A stretch of 64,000 bases of DNA from Filobasidium wieringae (taxonomy: Eukaryota; Basidiomycota; Tremellomycetes; Filobasidiales; Filobasidiaceae). Within the stretch, counting starts at the first letter, position 1. Each line of letters begins with the position of its first letter. The position numbers were made by a program, and so were the translations under genes. Location: contig BCIV01000017.1 in the NCBI GenBank assembly GCA_001600055.1, positions 1-64,000 of the forward strand, in the 5' to 3' direction. Below, in pieces: positions 45,730 to 57,100 of the stretch. The notes beneath the pieces were generated by a model. It was not told the origin of the DNA and did not search any database. It worked only from the letters and a program-made list of their open reading frames with translations.

Positions 45730-48039
45730 CTATCCTCCCCAACCCCAGACGCTCCACAAGATAGCCCATATCCTCCTCCACCTACTAACCCTCAACCTCC
45801 CCTCCCTGACCCCCGCGATCCTTCCTCCCCTCCTCGAAACCTCCTCCCCGATCTCAAAGTAAGAAGCCACCATCGCTCTCGTCCCCGCCCTCGCCGTCCG
45901 GGGTAACCGCGCGATCGAACCGGTCGAGGCGAGTCGATACTCGTTGGCCAGGTTCAACAGTGGGAGCGTATAGCGGGCCATGTCCACCTCTTCCTCGTCA
46001 CTCAACAACCCCTTGAGATCGTTCTCCCCCTCCCGGCCCCGCTCGTCAAACCATGAGAGCGGGATATAGATCCTTCCCATCGATTGAGCGTCCGTCCGCA
46101 CGTCCCTAGCGATATTGACCAGTTGTAACGCCTGACCCATCTTTCTCCCCATCCCCAACGTCTCCTTCCTCTCCGCCGTAAGGCTCCAACGGGTATCAGG
46201 CGTGATGGGATCCGAGGTGAGGATGTTCCAGCAGAGATGCAAGATCATATCCGCCACCGACCCGGCCACTCGATCGGCATACCGTATCAAATCCCTCTCC
46301 GTCCCGATCGGGGTCACCCCCGTCTTTTCCCCCTGAGCGAGTAGAGCGATCGAACGCGGGGGAGGGGGGAATCGGAGATCCGTCTCGTACCCCGCCAAGA
46401 GATCGTCAAACGGGGTCCGAGGGATCATGCAGGGGATCAATTGGGAGAAGAGGTAGAAGGCCGAGTGCGCTGGACGGGGGACTCGGGTGTTGATGAATTC
46501 GTCGACCAGGGTTTGTTGGGGATGCGGGGAATAGACGAGGTTCAGGAAATCCTTCATCATCCGTAACCTCTCCTTCTTCCCCCCCGCCTCGCCCTCGCCC
46601 TCGCCCTCGCCCTCGACCTCGTCGATCAAATCGTCCGTAATCCTACACCACCCATAAACCGCCACGAGCCCCGTCCTCATCTCCCTCCCCCACCCAAGCT
46701 TGGCGATACTAAAGCTCTTACTCCCCCTCTTCAACGTCCGTTCCGAGCGTTCCAGCGCTTCTAGCGTTCTGATAGGAAGGGGGGGTGGATGGATGGCGAG
46801 GCGTGTGAGGAGCAGGATGTGCGAGAGAGGGTTCAGAGGGGGGCAGCGGGGTTGGGATGGGGCGGGGTGGAGGAAGAGGATGAAGTGGAGGTGGGAGATT
46901 AGGGAGGAGGAGATGATGAGGAGGTAAGAGACGAGGGTGAAGAACAGTGCTTCCCTATGGCCGTCCAAGTCGATACCATCAGCTCTGGCGGGACCGCCGT
47001 ACCGGACGTTAAATACTAGCGGGGACTCACTCGATAGGTAACCCGCTCCAAACCTCCCACCCGATCGTCCCCTCTTTCCCGATACTCCAAGCCCCCGCTC
47101 TGATAGCCACAGAGTCCACGCACCACAACCAGCCCACTCCCAGTACGAACGTGACCTTGTCCGAATTCAATTCGATCCGGGCTCCGAGGAGGGTTAGGAG
47201 GGAGATGACGGGGGATATCCAGATGAGGATCGAGGATAGGTAGAACAAGTTGTTTTTCTGTAACGTCAGGGGAAGGATTTGGGTAGAGAGGTCCGAGAGG
47301 GAGGGGGAGAGGGAATGGAACGGTTGGATGAGAGAGGGAAGGGGGAGGAAAAGACCTATGAACCCGATGACGGCGAGTGTCATCCAGAGTAAAGCCACTC
47401 CTGGTCTTCTTCTTAGGGTCTGTACCGTCTCCTGCCCCTCTCCCTCTCCCTTGTCTTTGCTCTTGACCTGCCCCGCCTTGGCCTGCCCCGCCTTGTCCTG
47501 CCCCGACCTCGACCCCAACCCCCTCCAGAGAAAAGGAACCAGCCGATCCTGCCCCAAGACAGCCTGGAGGAGGATCAAGAGTACCGGCTGGAACAAGAAA
47601 AACAGGTGTTCTTCGATCGGAACGTATCCTATTTTGAAGAGGATCGAATCTGGTGGGTAGGTCCATGCTGAGTGGGATATTATCCACTACAAAGTCAGGG
47701 TCAGGTTCAAGCGGTCAGTGGATGTAAGGTGGGACGGACGGATGGGGGAGGTGACTGACGTTATCCCAAGGAGTGGTCCATAGAGTAGCCTGCCCATCTC
47801 GGTCTCAATCAGCCTCCAGTCAACTTGGGGAGATGACGGAGGAGCTCACCATGAACATCAACCATCCCACCTTGATCGCATCCCTTCTCCCAAAAAGGGG
47901 AGCGTAGAGGTACCCGAGGATCGCTATGGGGGGGATGATATAGTACAGATGGCTGCGAGGTGAGGATGAGCAGGGGGATTCCGAGTGCAGCGAGTGGGAT
48001 GGATGGGGGGGACGCTCACACTTGGATATAAGTCAACAT
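45730..48039 (-). CDS. crtYB: Bifunctional lycopene cyclase / phytoene synthase
   Basis: Carotenoid enzyme found as a fusion in fungi (CrtYB of Phaffia, CarRP of Mucor, Al-2 of Neurospora). Five exons by my model: 48039-48020, 47952-47850, 47789-47760, 47686-47031, 46954-45730, giving 677 residues (Phaffia CrtYB has 673). The N-terminal membrane cyclase domain has MLTYIQVHLYYIIPPIAILG, TTPWDNWIISHSAWTYPPD and IGYVPIEEHLFF, plus a second repeat SGLPIEEALFFTLVSYLL. The C-terminal synthase domain has KSFSIAKL, RITDDLIDEVEGE (first Asp-rich motif), YADRVAGSVADMI, LGMGRKMGQALQLVNIARDV then RTD (second Asp-rich motif) and GRIYIPLSWF. It makes phytoene from two geranylgeranyl diphosphates and cyclises lycopene to beta-carotene. 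A Gly/Gln/Lys repeat insert interrupts a cyclase loop. Divergent from 48166. Confidence 0.96.
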
Positions 48040-48165
48040 TCTGGATCCAACGGTGAGGGGTTCGAGAGGGTGGGATCGTTCGTTCGTTTGATAATTGGAA
48101 CGAATCCATATCGAGGGGGGGGATGTCGTTTCCTATTCAAACGCGAGCGACGACGTTGACGTTGA
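48040..48165. promoter_or_regulatory. Short divergent promoter, crtYB / hydrolase-like gene
   Basis: Only 126 bases separate the two start codons. The stretch holds no TATA-like box that I can see and includes GA-rich and G-run sequence (GGGGGGG at about 48115). It is probably a bidirectional promoter. Confidence 0.5.
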
Positions 48166-49336
48166 ATGTATTTCCGGTCCAATGACCCCGACGACGACGA
48201 CGACGACGACATCGCTCCCTCGACGCCAACGATGTTCCCCCATCCCAACGAACCGCTGAAGCTGAAACCGCTGAAACCATCATCGTCGTCCAATAAGAAA
48301 CATCCAGAACCACGATCGATATCGAAACCGGGTTTACCTGAATTTCGATATTCCCCCTCGAAAGATGGATCACAGAAGAACCTCTTGATTCTTTTACATG
48401 GGATCGGTCAGTCGCCCAGTCCCCCTCCGCCATCACCGTAGCTACCCAGGGAACCCGAGCTGACGACGATCCGATGGGCAGGCGATACGGAACTCCCCTT
48501 CTACCAACTCGGCCAACAACTCTCACTCCCTTCGACCTGTATCCTCTCCCTCAGAGGGGCTTTCCCGTACGTCCCAACCTCCCACCTTGGGCTCATCCCT
48601 CTGGTCCCTAACCCCATTGCCTGGCTGACTCAACAGCGTTCCCCTCTTCCCTAACGCCTACTCCCACCTCCCCATCTCCCCCGTACACTTCTTAACCCCC
48701 GACCCACCCCCCGTTCCAACGGCCGACCAACTCAAAGCCCTTCACAGCGTCGTCCTCCCCGCTCTGAAAGGCCTGCTGGAATACCTCGTCAAGGATTGTC
48801 ACTGGCGGACGGAGGAGATACATCTCTTCGGGTATGCAGAGGGGGGAACAATAGGGCTCGAATTGGCTAGGTCTCTTCATCTCCAGTACCTTGAACGTGA
48901 TCGTGATCAAGATCAACATGATCAAGATGCACTGGGAAGAAGACTAGGATCAGTCATCTCCATAAGCGGTCCACCCTACAGTACACCCCCGATCAAATCG
49001 GACCCTATCAAGATCGATACCCCGGTTTTGTATATGTATCGACCTTCTTCCTCCTCTTCCTCAACGTCAACGTCAACGTCGTCCCCCTCACACCCATCAA
49101 ACCTAAAAGCCCTGAGAACGCAATACCACAATCCTCAATTCTACCTCGCCCCCTCCTCCCCCTCCCGCTCCCGTTCCTCACAAAGTAACGGGGAAGGCCC
49201 GGACCTCACAATGCCCTCAAACCCCAGCGAATGGAGGAGACTCATGAAGTTCTGGAGCGAGGTTTTGGGGAGGGAAGAGGTCTTGCCTCATTCTCGAGCG
49301 GGCGGGGGCGGGGAGGTCTTTGAGGTCGTCAGATGA
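48166..49336 (+). CDS. Alpha/beta hydrolase-fold protein with Ser-to-Ala nucleophile elbow
   Basis: Resembles the phospholipase/carboxylesterase (acyl-protein thioesterase-like) branch. The acidic N-terminus (MYFRSNDPDDDDDDD) and a Pro/Ser-rich stretch lead to NLLILLHGIG (intron) DTELPFYQLGQQLSLPSTCI, LSLRGAF (intron) PVPLFPNAYSHLP, and IHLFGYAEGGTIGLELARSL. The nucleophile elbow reads G-Y-A-E-G-G, with Ala where GxSxG has Ser (48836-48838), so the classic serine is missing. SVISISGPP and IDTPVLYMYRPSS follow. No obvious catalytic His near the C-terminus, which ends EVFEVVR. Likely non-hydrolytic or a divergent paralogue; some fungal relatives are known with GFGQGG at the same place. Shares a short promoter with crtYB. 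Confidence 0.75.
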
Positions 49337-50032
49337 TCCGTCAGGCGAGTCAGGGGAGGAAGGGGAGGGAGGGGAGGAAGACGATGGGAATGTGAGGTGG
49401 GGTTGGAGCTATGGGGTTTGCTAGGTCGAGGGTTTCCTTCGTCCTCGTAATCGTGATCGGGAAACCTACGTCGGACGACAACCTGCGAAAGATCACAACG
49501 TCCACCCTCAGTAGGTGGACGATCTCTTCCTCTCCACCGTCTTACCAAAAAGTCTTACCCAGAGCACCTCCCACCGCTCAGGAACGGGGGAGACGGTCCG
49601 ACCTGTACTTAAGGGTTATCGTATCCATAGCGGGAAACATGGAATGATCGTCATCATCTGATTACTGCTCTATTCACTTACATATGTCATATCCAAGATA
49701 CATCGGAGAACGCTACCGTACCACGGATCCGGAGTGCCCAGTCCTTCAGTCTGATCCTCCGTCCATGAAAGAAACATACCGCTTTCGACCTTGTGAAAAA
49801 TCGTCGATCACAACGACTCGCTCCGCTCGAAACGCGAACCCGACTTCGAGTCCCTTGATGATCCTTCCACTTGTTCTTTATAAGACTTCCTCCGTCTCTA
49901 CGATCCGTCTGCCTGCAGGTCGAGATACGACTCTGGAACGATCGTGAATACGTACAAAGACCTGTTCTGATATGAGGGAGGGCTCATCATGATTGGGAAT
50001 TACTCAAACCTTTCTAGATTGAGATAGAGAAG
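49337..50032. other. Intergenic region after the hydrolase-like gene
   Basis: About 700 bases. Short plus-strand open frames (49411, 49684) have no recognisable motif. GGGGAGG/GGAAGG runs occur near 49350-49380. No gene supported. Confidence 0.35.
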
Positions 50033-50492
50033 ATGGCAGTATACTCAACCCAGCTTTTGAAAGGTCATCCTCATTTCTCAACATTTCTTACTCCAACAGA
50101 TGAGATTATCCATCAGAATGACCCATATGAACTTTGGACACAAGGCCTTGATCAGCTCCAACGCTACAGGTGTTTACTGATATCACTAGAATCTGGTCTT
50201 GGGGCTTGGGATCCTCTAGAATTCAGCCATCTGGCAGACGACCCTGTCATTCAATCGTCAGAGGTCCTCATCTCGAAACACATATCACCCTCTGAGAAGT
50301 GGGGGTACGGCGACCGAACTGAACTATGATGCATGAGCAGACGCGCTTGTTCACTGCGTAGATGACAGTGCGTCCCGACAATGTGGATTCGAATTGATGA
50401 TATCTAGTTGGAGCAATGACCGGAGCTGTAACATATACTTTGGGTCCCATCACTCTGGTCTCTCGCACCGTCCTCGATAACCCACAAGGTGA
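50033..50492 (+). CDS. Hypothetical protein, extent uncertain
   Basis: Open frame from MAVYSTQLLKGHPHFSTFLT to KWGYGDRTEL (98 codons), with protein-like composition and no recognised domain. About 80 bases on, after a possible TAG acceptor, a second stretch reads VGAMTGAVTYTLGPITLVSR then TVLDNPQ and ends at a GTGAGT donor, which looks like an exon of the same gene. I could not extend the model further. Low confidence; possibly a small lineage-specific gene. Confidence 0.3.
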
Positions 50493-51075
50493 GTGACTGC
50501 GTAAGGAACTTCATACCCATAGCATTGTGTCGCGCCAGGTAAAACTCTGCACGGCAAAGTCATAGTTTTCAAGCGTACTATCAGTCTTGAGTGGTAGCGG
50601 CCCCTTTCCTCATCCCTTGTCGAATAGCATGGCGCCTTCCAAAACAGTATCATCATGTTTCACGTCCATCGCGCCATCTGCGATTATTTCACCTAACCCA
50701 GGGTTTAATATATCGAATTGACACATGGACGTAATGAGTTCCAAGGACGAGTCCATCGTGGGATTTCTCATCAGGGTAACCAAGATTCTCGTCCGTCATG
50801 AGCGATCGACGACCAGATGGACCCGTGCGAGCTCATGGTATGGTCGTCGAGAGATTCAAACGAGGTCAAATTTATCGCAAAAATGGCATGGTTGAGGGAA
50901 AGATGGAAGGACGAAATACAGGTATTCTTCGAAAGTAGGCTGATCACGCTTTGCGCTAATGGATGGAGGATGAATCTGTTCGAAACGGTAGTATCAGTAA
51001 CCCCCAAAAAGAGCGTGGTGAAAGATAGACGGAACTCACTCAGTATGATACAGACGAACGTTCCACTCGTCATCT
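50493..51075. other. Region 3' of the mitochondrial protein gene, no confident gene
   Basis: About 580 bases. Plus-strand frames from 50795-50935 read as protein-like (MSDRRPDGPVRAHGMVVERF in one frame; MDPCELMVWSSRDSNEV in another), but two overlapping frames cannot both be real and neither matches a family. Left unassigned. Confidence 0.3.
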
Positions 51076-51926
51076 CTAAGACGAAGCGGCACTCTTCAAC
51101 CCAAACCAATTCCTCCATGACCTCTTTCCCACCCGTTCCGCTCCGAACTCCCGTTCCACCCGATCGACCAATTCCTCACCCCCTTGCTTGAGACTCTGAG
51201 CGATCTGCTCGACCTTTTTCTCCCCCTCCGCGACTTTCCCAGCGACCACGACCGCCCCCTCTTTCATAGCCTCTTCTGCGGCCTTTTCTTTAGGACCCAC
51301 GGCAGCCTCCTGAACATGCTTGATCACTCTCCCAAGACTGTCGCCCCAACTCGCAGCCTGTCTTCGCTGGATGGTTTGGAGATGGGCGAGCTCGGATTCT
51401 AAGAGGGTGATACGGATTTGAGCGTCGTGTAACGATCGGGCATGAGAGAGGTGGGTTTGAAGCAGTTGAAGGGCCTGTATGAAAGATGTCGGCAATGAGT
51501 CCCCGTCTTTAAGAAAAGGTTATGTTTGATACTGACGAAGAAGATGGCTGTGCCGATTCCGATCACGGGCATCATCGCTGGACGAAACAAAGCAGGTCAG
51601 CGACGGAAACCGAATTATTTGTCCGATCGTACTGATTTACCTGGTACGATCTAAAATTCCAAATCAATGATCGATCCGACTTCCAATCAACGGTGATCAT
51701 CTTAAGGCATCAACTGGTCACTCACCTCCCGATACCAAATGATATGTCTATTAGGATTGACCTTCTTCCCTGCCGCTCCCGTTGCTCCAGTAGCAGTACC
51801 CAACCCCGCACCGCCCGCCGTCGTCGTGGTTGAGGACGCATTGATCGTGTTGGGGGAATACGATCGAACGTTAATCATTCGATTCCGGAGGAGGTTCCGA
51901 GAGTTGGATAGAGGCGTTCGTAACAT
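51076..51926 (-). CDS. Small mitochondrial membrane protein, uncharacterised
   Basis: The N-terminus MLRTPLSNSRNLLRNRMINV is Arg-rich without acidic residues, a likely mitochondrial targeting sequence. A Thr/Gly/Ala linker leads to NRHIIWYREIVPAMMPVIGI and GTAIFF, a single membrane segment. A coiled-coil region follows (LQLLQTHLSHARSLHDAQIR, TLLESELAHLQTIQRRQ), then an Ala/Lys/Glu-rich helix (EKAAEEAMKEGAVVVAGKVA) and RNWFGLKSAASS. A 10-base micro-exon (51641-51650, IVP) must be included to keep frame. I do not recognise the family; an inner-membrane assembly or MICOS-type factor is a guess only. Upstream of, and in the same direction as, no obvious partner. Confidence 0.7.
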
Positions 51927-52419
51927 GGTCTGACGATGTTGAGTAGGGAGAGCGGACTGTTGAAAGAGGTGTGACGTATCTGAATACGGTGAAGCGGGAT
52001 GGACCAGGTTGAGGGAGTCGTGGTTGTTTCTCGATCGATCTCGAACCTGCGATCTGGATACCAATTCCAAGGGATCCAATGAGCCAAGCAGCCTGTTCCC
52101 TCTCAGCGAACAAGCTCAAAATCCAACGAGGGATATCGTTCGAACCACAAAGAATCCCCGTTCACGACATCGACTTGCACTTCAAACGCGAGCCGGGCAT
52201 CACGTGACCCAACCACTCCCCTCCCACAAATCCAGTAGTGACGTCAACCCCTCCTCATATCCGTTCACCTCATTCCATATCCATATCCTCTTCCAGACAA
52301 ATGCGAGCAAAATGACGACTACAAAATGGTTCAACTACTGTATACATCAGGGGAAAGTGTGATCGAATGTCGAGAATGTCGAGCTCGAGAAGATGCGCAT
52401 GTGTGTGTTCCCCTTTTGT
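51927..52419. other. Spacer between the mitochondrial protein and cysteine synthase genes
   Basis: About 490 bases, 5' flank of the mitochondrial protein gene and 3' flank of the cysteine synthase gene. No supported gene. A short plus-strand frame at 52009 lacks motifs. Confidence 0.4.
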
Positions 52420-53795
52420 TCATGGCAAGACGATGTATTTCTGCAGGTTTTCGGGGATGGCGGTATCCAATTTCTTACTCTGCAACCAGACACGGGAGAA
52501 CAGTCTAGTCTGGTATCTACATGATTGAGCGAGCGAGCGAGCGAAAGAAGGAATCAATCACCTGCCCTCTATGATCCGATCGAGGCGAGGGGAAATGACT
52601 AACCGATAAGCCCCATCACAGAGCATGGTGACGACCGTACTACCCTTGCCCATCTTCTCCGCCACCATCTTCGCGGCGACGACGTTCAGTGCCGAACTGG
52701 CTCCGACGTAGAGACCTTCTTCGTCAAGGAGTCGGTATACCATCTTGATGGATTCCGTATCCGGAACGTGGACCGCTCCGGAGAGGAGTTCGAGATCGGG
52801 GGCGAGGTTGGAGGTCAGTCGGCCCTGACCGATACCTAGCGATGGACACGGACGGGTTAGATGAGATGCCTTGTATGCGAGAACGGACAAGACGTACCCT
52901 CGGTGATGGAACCGGTACCTTCCCTCTCGGCCTTTCCATTCTCGACCAACTTGTAAAGTACACTCCCAGGGGGGTCGGCCAAGAACCCCTTCACCCTGCC
53001 CTCACTCTTCTCATGCAAGTACCTCACGGTCCCCGCCAACGTCCCCCCCGTCCCGGTCGCACAAGTGAACGCATCGATCTTGCCTCCCGTCTGAGCCCAA
53101 ATCTCCGGTCCGGTGGTCTCGATATGAGCCTGTCGATTGGCGATGTTATCAAACTGATTGGTCCATACGGCATTATCCAACGAATCCGCATGTCGTTTAG
53201 CTTGATGGTTATAGTTCATCGGGTTATCAAAGGCGACGGCGGGGACGGGTCGGACGTCCGCTCCTAACATTCGGAGGAGATCGATCTTCTCCTGACTCTG
53301 TGTGTCGGGCATGAAGATGACACACTTGTAGCCCTTTGATCGACAGACATGAGCGAGACCGATCCCCGTGTTCCCTGCCGTCCCTTCGACGACGGTCCCA
53401 CCGGGGCTGAGGAGTCCCTGACGTTCGGCGTTTTGGACGAGGAAGAGGGCAGCTCGGTCTTTGATCGATCCTCCGGGAGACATGAATTCGGCTTTGGCTA
53501 GGATGTTGCAGCCCGTTTCTTCGGAAAGACGGTTCAGTCGGATCTGTAGGAGAGTTGATTAGTGTCCCTTTCGAACAAGTGACTTGCAACGAGGTGTACT
53601 CACAAGAGGAGTGTTACTATAGCAAAGGGAAGGTCGTTCTGATCAGATCTGCGAAAAGCTTGTGACGAAGACCAACCACTAGACTCACCCGACAGCACCT
53701 ACGAACCCATTCACCTCGTTCCCGAGTTGAGAAGCGGCGGTGGCGTACCCCCTTCTTACGAGCGGTACAAGCGGTCTCCAAGCTGATTTGAACAT
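52420..53795 (-). CDS. Cysteine synthase (O-acetylserine sulfhydrylase), mitochondrial
   Basis: PLP-dependent enzyme forming L-cysteine from O-acetyl-L-serine and sulfide. The N-terminus [20 protein letters not shown] is a typical mitochondrial presequence. The start of the catalytic domain, [20 protein letters not shown], is completed by a 13-base micro-exon (53604-53616). Then [20 protein letters not shown] with the PLP lysine, [20 protein letters not shown] (substrate loop), [20 protein letters not shown] (PLP phosphate glycines), [17 protein letters not shown] and [20 protein letters not shown]. Ends [16 protein letters not shown]. Four or five introns; one near the 3' end holds a (GAGC)n run at 52527-52542. 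It lacks the heme and CBS domains of cystathionine beta-synthase, which favours the sulfhydrylase assignment. Confidence 0.93.
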
Positions 53796-54114
53796 GGCCT
53801 GTGATGGGATGAAGCTGAGGTACCAGGTGGTAGATACGATCTGCCAGCTGAGAGCAGGTGACGAGGCGAGGAGGTGTATATGAAAACGATGGAGACGATG
53901 TGCTTTCGCCCGTTCGCTGACCTACTCGACGTCCGCTAAAACTCGAATATTCGGAATCTCGGTCTCGAGCGCTCTGGCGTGATCGTCGGAATCAAACAGG
54001 GACAAGTGACATAAGCGGTCACTCTGCCGAGAATTTGCTTCCTGATGAAGGAACGCAACGGATGTATATTCATCGGTAGGAGTACAACCTGCGACCTGCA
54101 ACGACGACCACATC
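53796..54114. other. Spacer between the ABCC and cysteine synthase genes
   Basis: About 320 bases: 5' flank of cysteine synthase and 3' flank of the ABCC gene. No gene or repeat seen. Confidence 0.4.
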
Positions 54115-57100
54115 CTACATCCCTCGTCCAGCTACACTCATCAAGTGTTCATACTCTATGGGTCCGTCTGCCAGACACAATCTCCTAAATTCCGAATCCC
54201 CTTGTCTGATCAGATGGGCAGGAGACCCTACCGTGTGAACGCTATGAGCGGGACGATTTGGGTTTGACAGAGGGGGATGGGTATTTACCGTTCTCAACGA
54301 CCTTCCCTTCTTTCAGTACGATCACTCTATCGTAATCAATAACTATGTGGTAACGAATCAAAGTAAGCTACCAGTCCGTTCTATCAAACAGCGCTTGACT
54401 CACTCGTTCTCAACCTAATCAAATCAGAGCAAATCGATTATTCAATGTCAATCCCCTAATCTCCCTTGCAAACATCTGTCCAGAACTCACCGATGAGCAA
54501 TAGTGATCATCGTAGTCCCCCTAAAAGACTCTCTAATAGTATCCGTAATCTTCGCGTCCGTCCTAGCAACCATCGCACGCAACTTCATCAACGCTCGTAT
54601 CGATGGACCACCTCACGAACCGCTCGCTCACTCGTAGTCTACCGAAGAAGTCGCTTCGTCCATAATTACGATCCTGCTCTTCTTCAAGATTGCTCGAGCG
54701 AGGACTAGGAGTTGTCTTTCTCCTAGACTAAAGTTCATCCCTCTACAGAATGGAGGCGAGTTCAGTGCCCACGGTGTGGGTCGTGGGTCTGGATTGGGTG
54801 GGAGAGGAGAGAGACACTTACCCTGAGGAGACCAAAGTATCTAGATTAGAGAATGGTGATCCTTCGGTCGTCTCCAAATGTACCTGCCTCAAAGCGGCGT
54901 AGATTTCATGATCATCTGCATACCCACATGATCATTCAGCTTGTTTCATCCTTGAGATCGAACTGAACCGTCGCTCCGTTACCTTTCTGTCCAGTAATAT
55001 CGAGTGCATCCCGGATAGTCCCGGAAGTAAGCAACGATTCCTGTGGGATAAAAGAGAGCTTGGTTCGGAGGATATGCAATGGGATCGTCGAGATATCTAT
55101 TCCAATAGTTCATAATCATCCGAACAAGAAACCCGTTTGATGTTGGGTCAGAGAGCGTTCCCTCAGTCCACTAACGGGGACGGAACTTACCGATCCCATC
55201 GATCTCGATCCGCCCGGCAGACGGTTTCAGGTCGCCCAGCAGACACAACGTGGTAGTGGATTTCCCACACCCAGTCCGTCCAACGATGGCCGTCCGTTCT
55301 CCGCTCTACATCAACAAGCCGATGAGTTATTCGCTAATGACCCGAATTCAAACCGTCCAAGACTCACTTGAAGGGAGAAGGAAACGTCGTTTAGAACAAA
55401 AGGAAGATCCGGATCGTACCGCACTGCGAGGTTTTGTACCGATACGGTCCCTGTTCTAGGCCAATCGGCCGGGACTTGTAAATCTTCCTGACCCTCGTCC
55501 TCAGGGGTCAATTCCGCGACTAATCCAATCGATCTCCTCAGTTACACCAAAAAAAAATCAAAGAATCACGAAACAGGCTCACTCTCGGCGATACGTTCAA
55601 CAGAGACCATGTTCTCCTCGAAATTGACGACCCGATCTAACAGCCAGAACAGCTGTAAAGAGATATCCAGACCGAAGGAAAGGACGAAACCCGCGCGTGC
55701 CGCATTCGCATCGGAATGGAGCAAGAGTAGACCCGTAGCTCCGAGCAGAAAACTAGATAGACTCAGCATAGAAGTTGAGAACGACATCCAGACCTGAGTC
55801 GTGCTTGTCAATTGAGTATTCCGGAAGTGCCGCACCAAGAGGAACTTACCGACCAACCACAAAAACCTTGTCGGTTGCCTATGTCCTCGAATGTCGAGAA
55901 GATCTGACTCAAATATCGCGAAGAACCGTAACCCCTGACAGTTACGATGGATCCTGTAAACAATGACGATCAGATGCCATCCTTCTGCTCGAATGTCTAG
56001 TTATCTCACCAATGACTTCGTACGTGATACCGCTGATAGGACTGGCTAGAATCTTTTCTAGCCTCGCAAGACTCGCCTTGAGCTTTCCGAAGCTGTAAAT
56101 GGGTCAATGCACGATGCAAAAGCGATGTTCTAGAAGGACAACTTACAATAGCCGTAACTGATTGAACGGATAGACTAGCAATGCGCCGGCAATCCAGACC
56201 GCCTGCCCAAAACGCTCACTCGATAATCAGGTCGAAACCAGGTATCGGCCGAATATATATGCACAGGTACGGTTACTCCCAATGCAGCTACAGACGAGCC
56301 AAATTCGAGAGTTTCCATGATCGATCGACCGAAAGCATCTGGAATTGCACCATCGACACAAGAGATATCCCCAGAGAACCGGTTCAAGATTCGACCGGCA
56401 GGAGTCTTCTCGAAGTATCTGAGCGGAGCCCTTAGCAAGCGTGCTAGCATCTGACTGTGCATCCGAGCGGCAGCTCTCTGCGTGAATCCGGCGGTACTGT
56501 TACCATATAACCAAAACCACCGTGCTGATGACATGATGCTCCTGACTATAGCCAAAACGCCCCAGATCCAAAGCCAATAGTTTAGGTGAGATGGATCGAA
56601 ATCTCCAGTCCACCATTGCAAAACCACTCTCGTCATGAAGAAGGAGATCTGAGCCCCGAGCATCAGAGCTGCAAAGACTGTCCAGTAGATGCTGCCACCG
56701 ACGTTATCCACAAGGAAAGAATAATGCATCCCTTTAACGTTCCCTTGTTCGCGTTTTTCCTCTTCGTAGATTCGCCGAGCGGTGCTACCAGTCGTTGTCA
56801 CTGATTTCGCCTTTTCGGTAGCAAGAGGGATCATGGCTGCAAACTCTTCCTCCACCGTCTGTTCTTCGTCCTTCAGCAGCACATTTTTCAACTCCTTTGG
56901 CAAGCCGGACCGAGCCAATTTTCCGCCTACTATTTGTAGCACATAGTCTGCTGCCGGTAGTAGCATCGTCACATTGTGCGATACCATGACCACACGGCGA
57001 TCTTCTAAAAGGCTACCCCGGAAGCAATGAGCGTAAATGTATTGCGAGGTCGTCGCATCGAGACTCGATAGCAGATCATCAATGTAGATCGTCTTAGCCC

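Noticed and set aside
47016..47687. 223-codon minus-strand ORF overlapping crtYB
   Set aside because: Alternate frame of crtYB exon 4; the cyclase motifs lie in the other frame.
45730..49336. A carotenoid gene cluster around crtYB
   Set aside because: No phytoene desaturase, GGPP synthase or oxygenase is seen nearby; the neighbours are a mannosyltransferase, hydrolases and unknowns.
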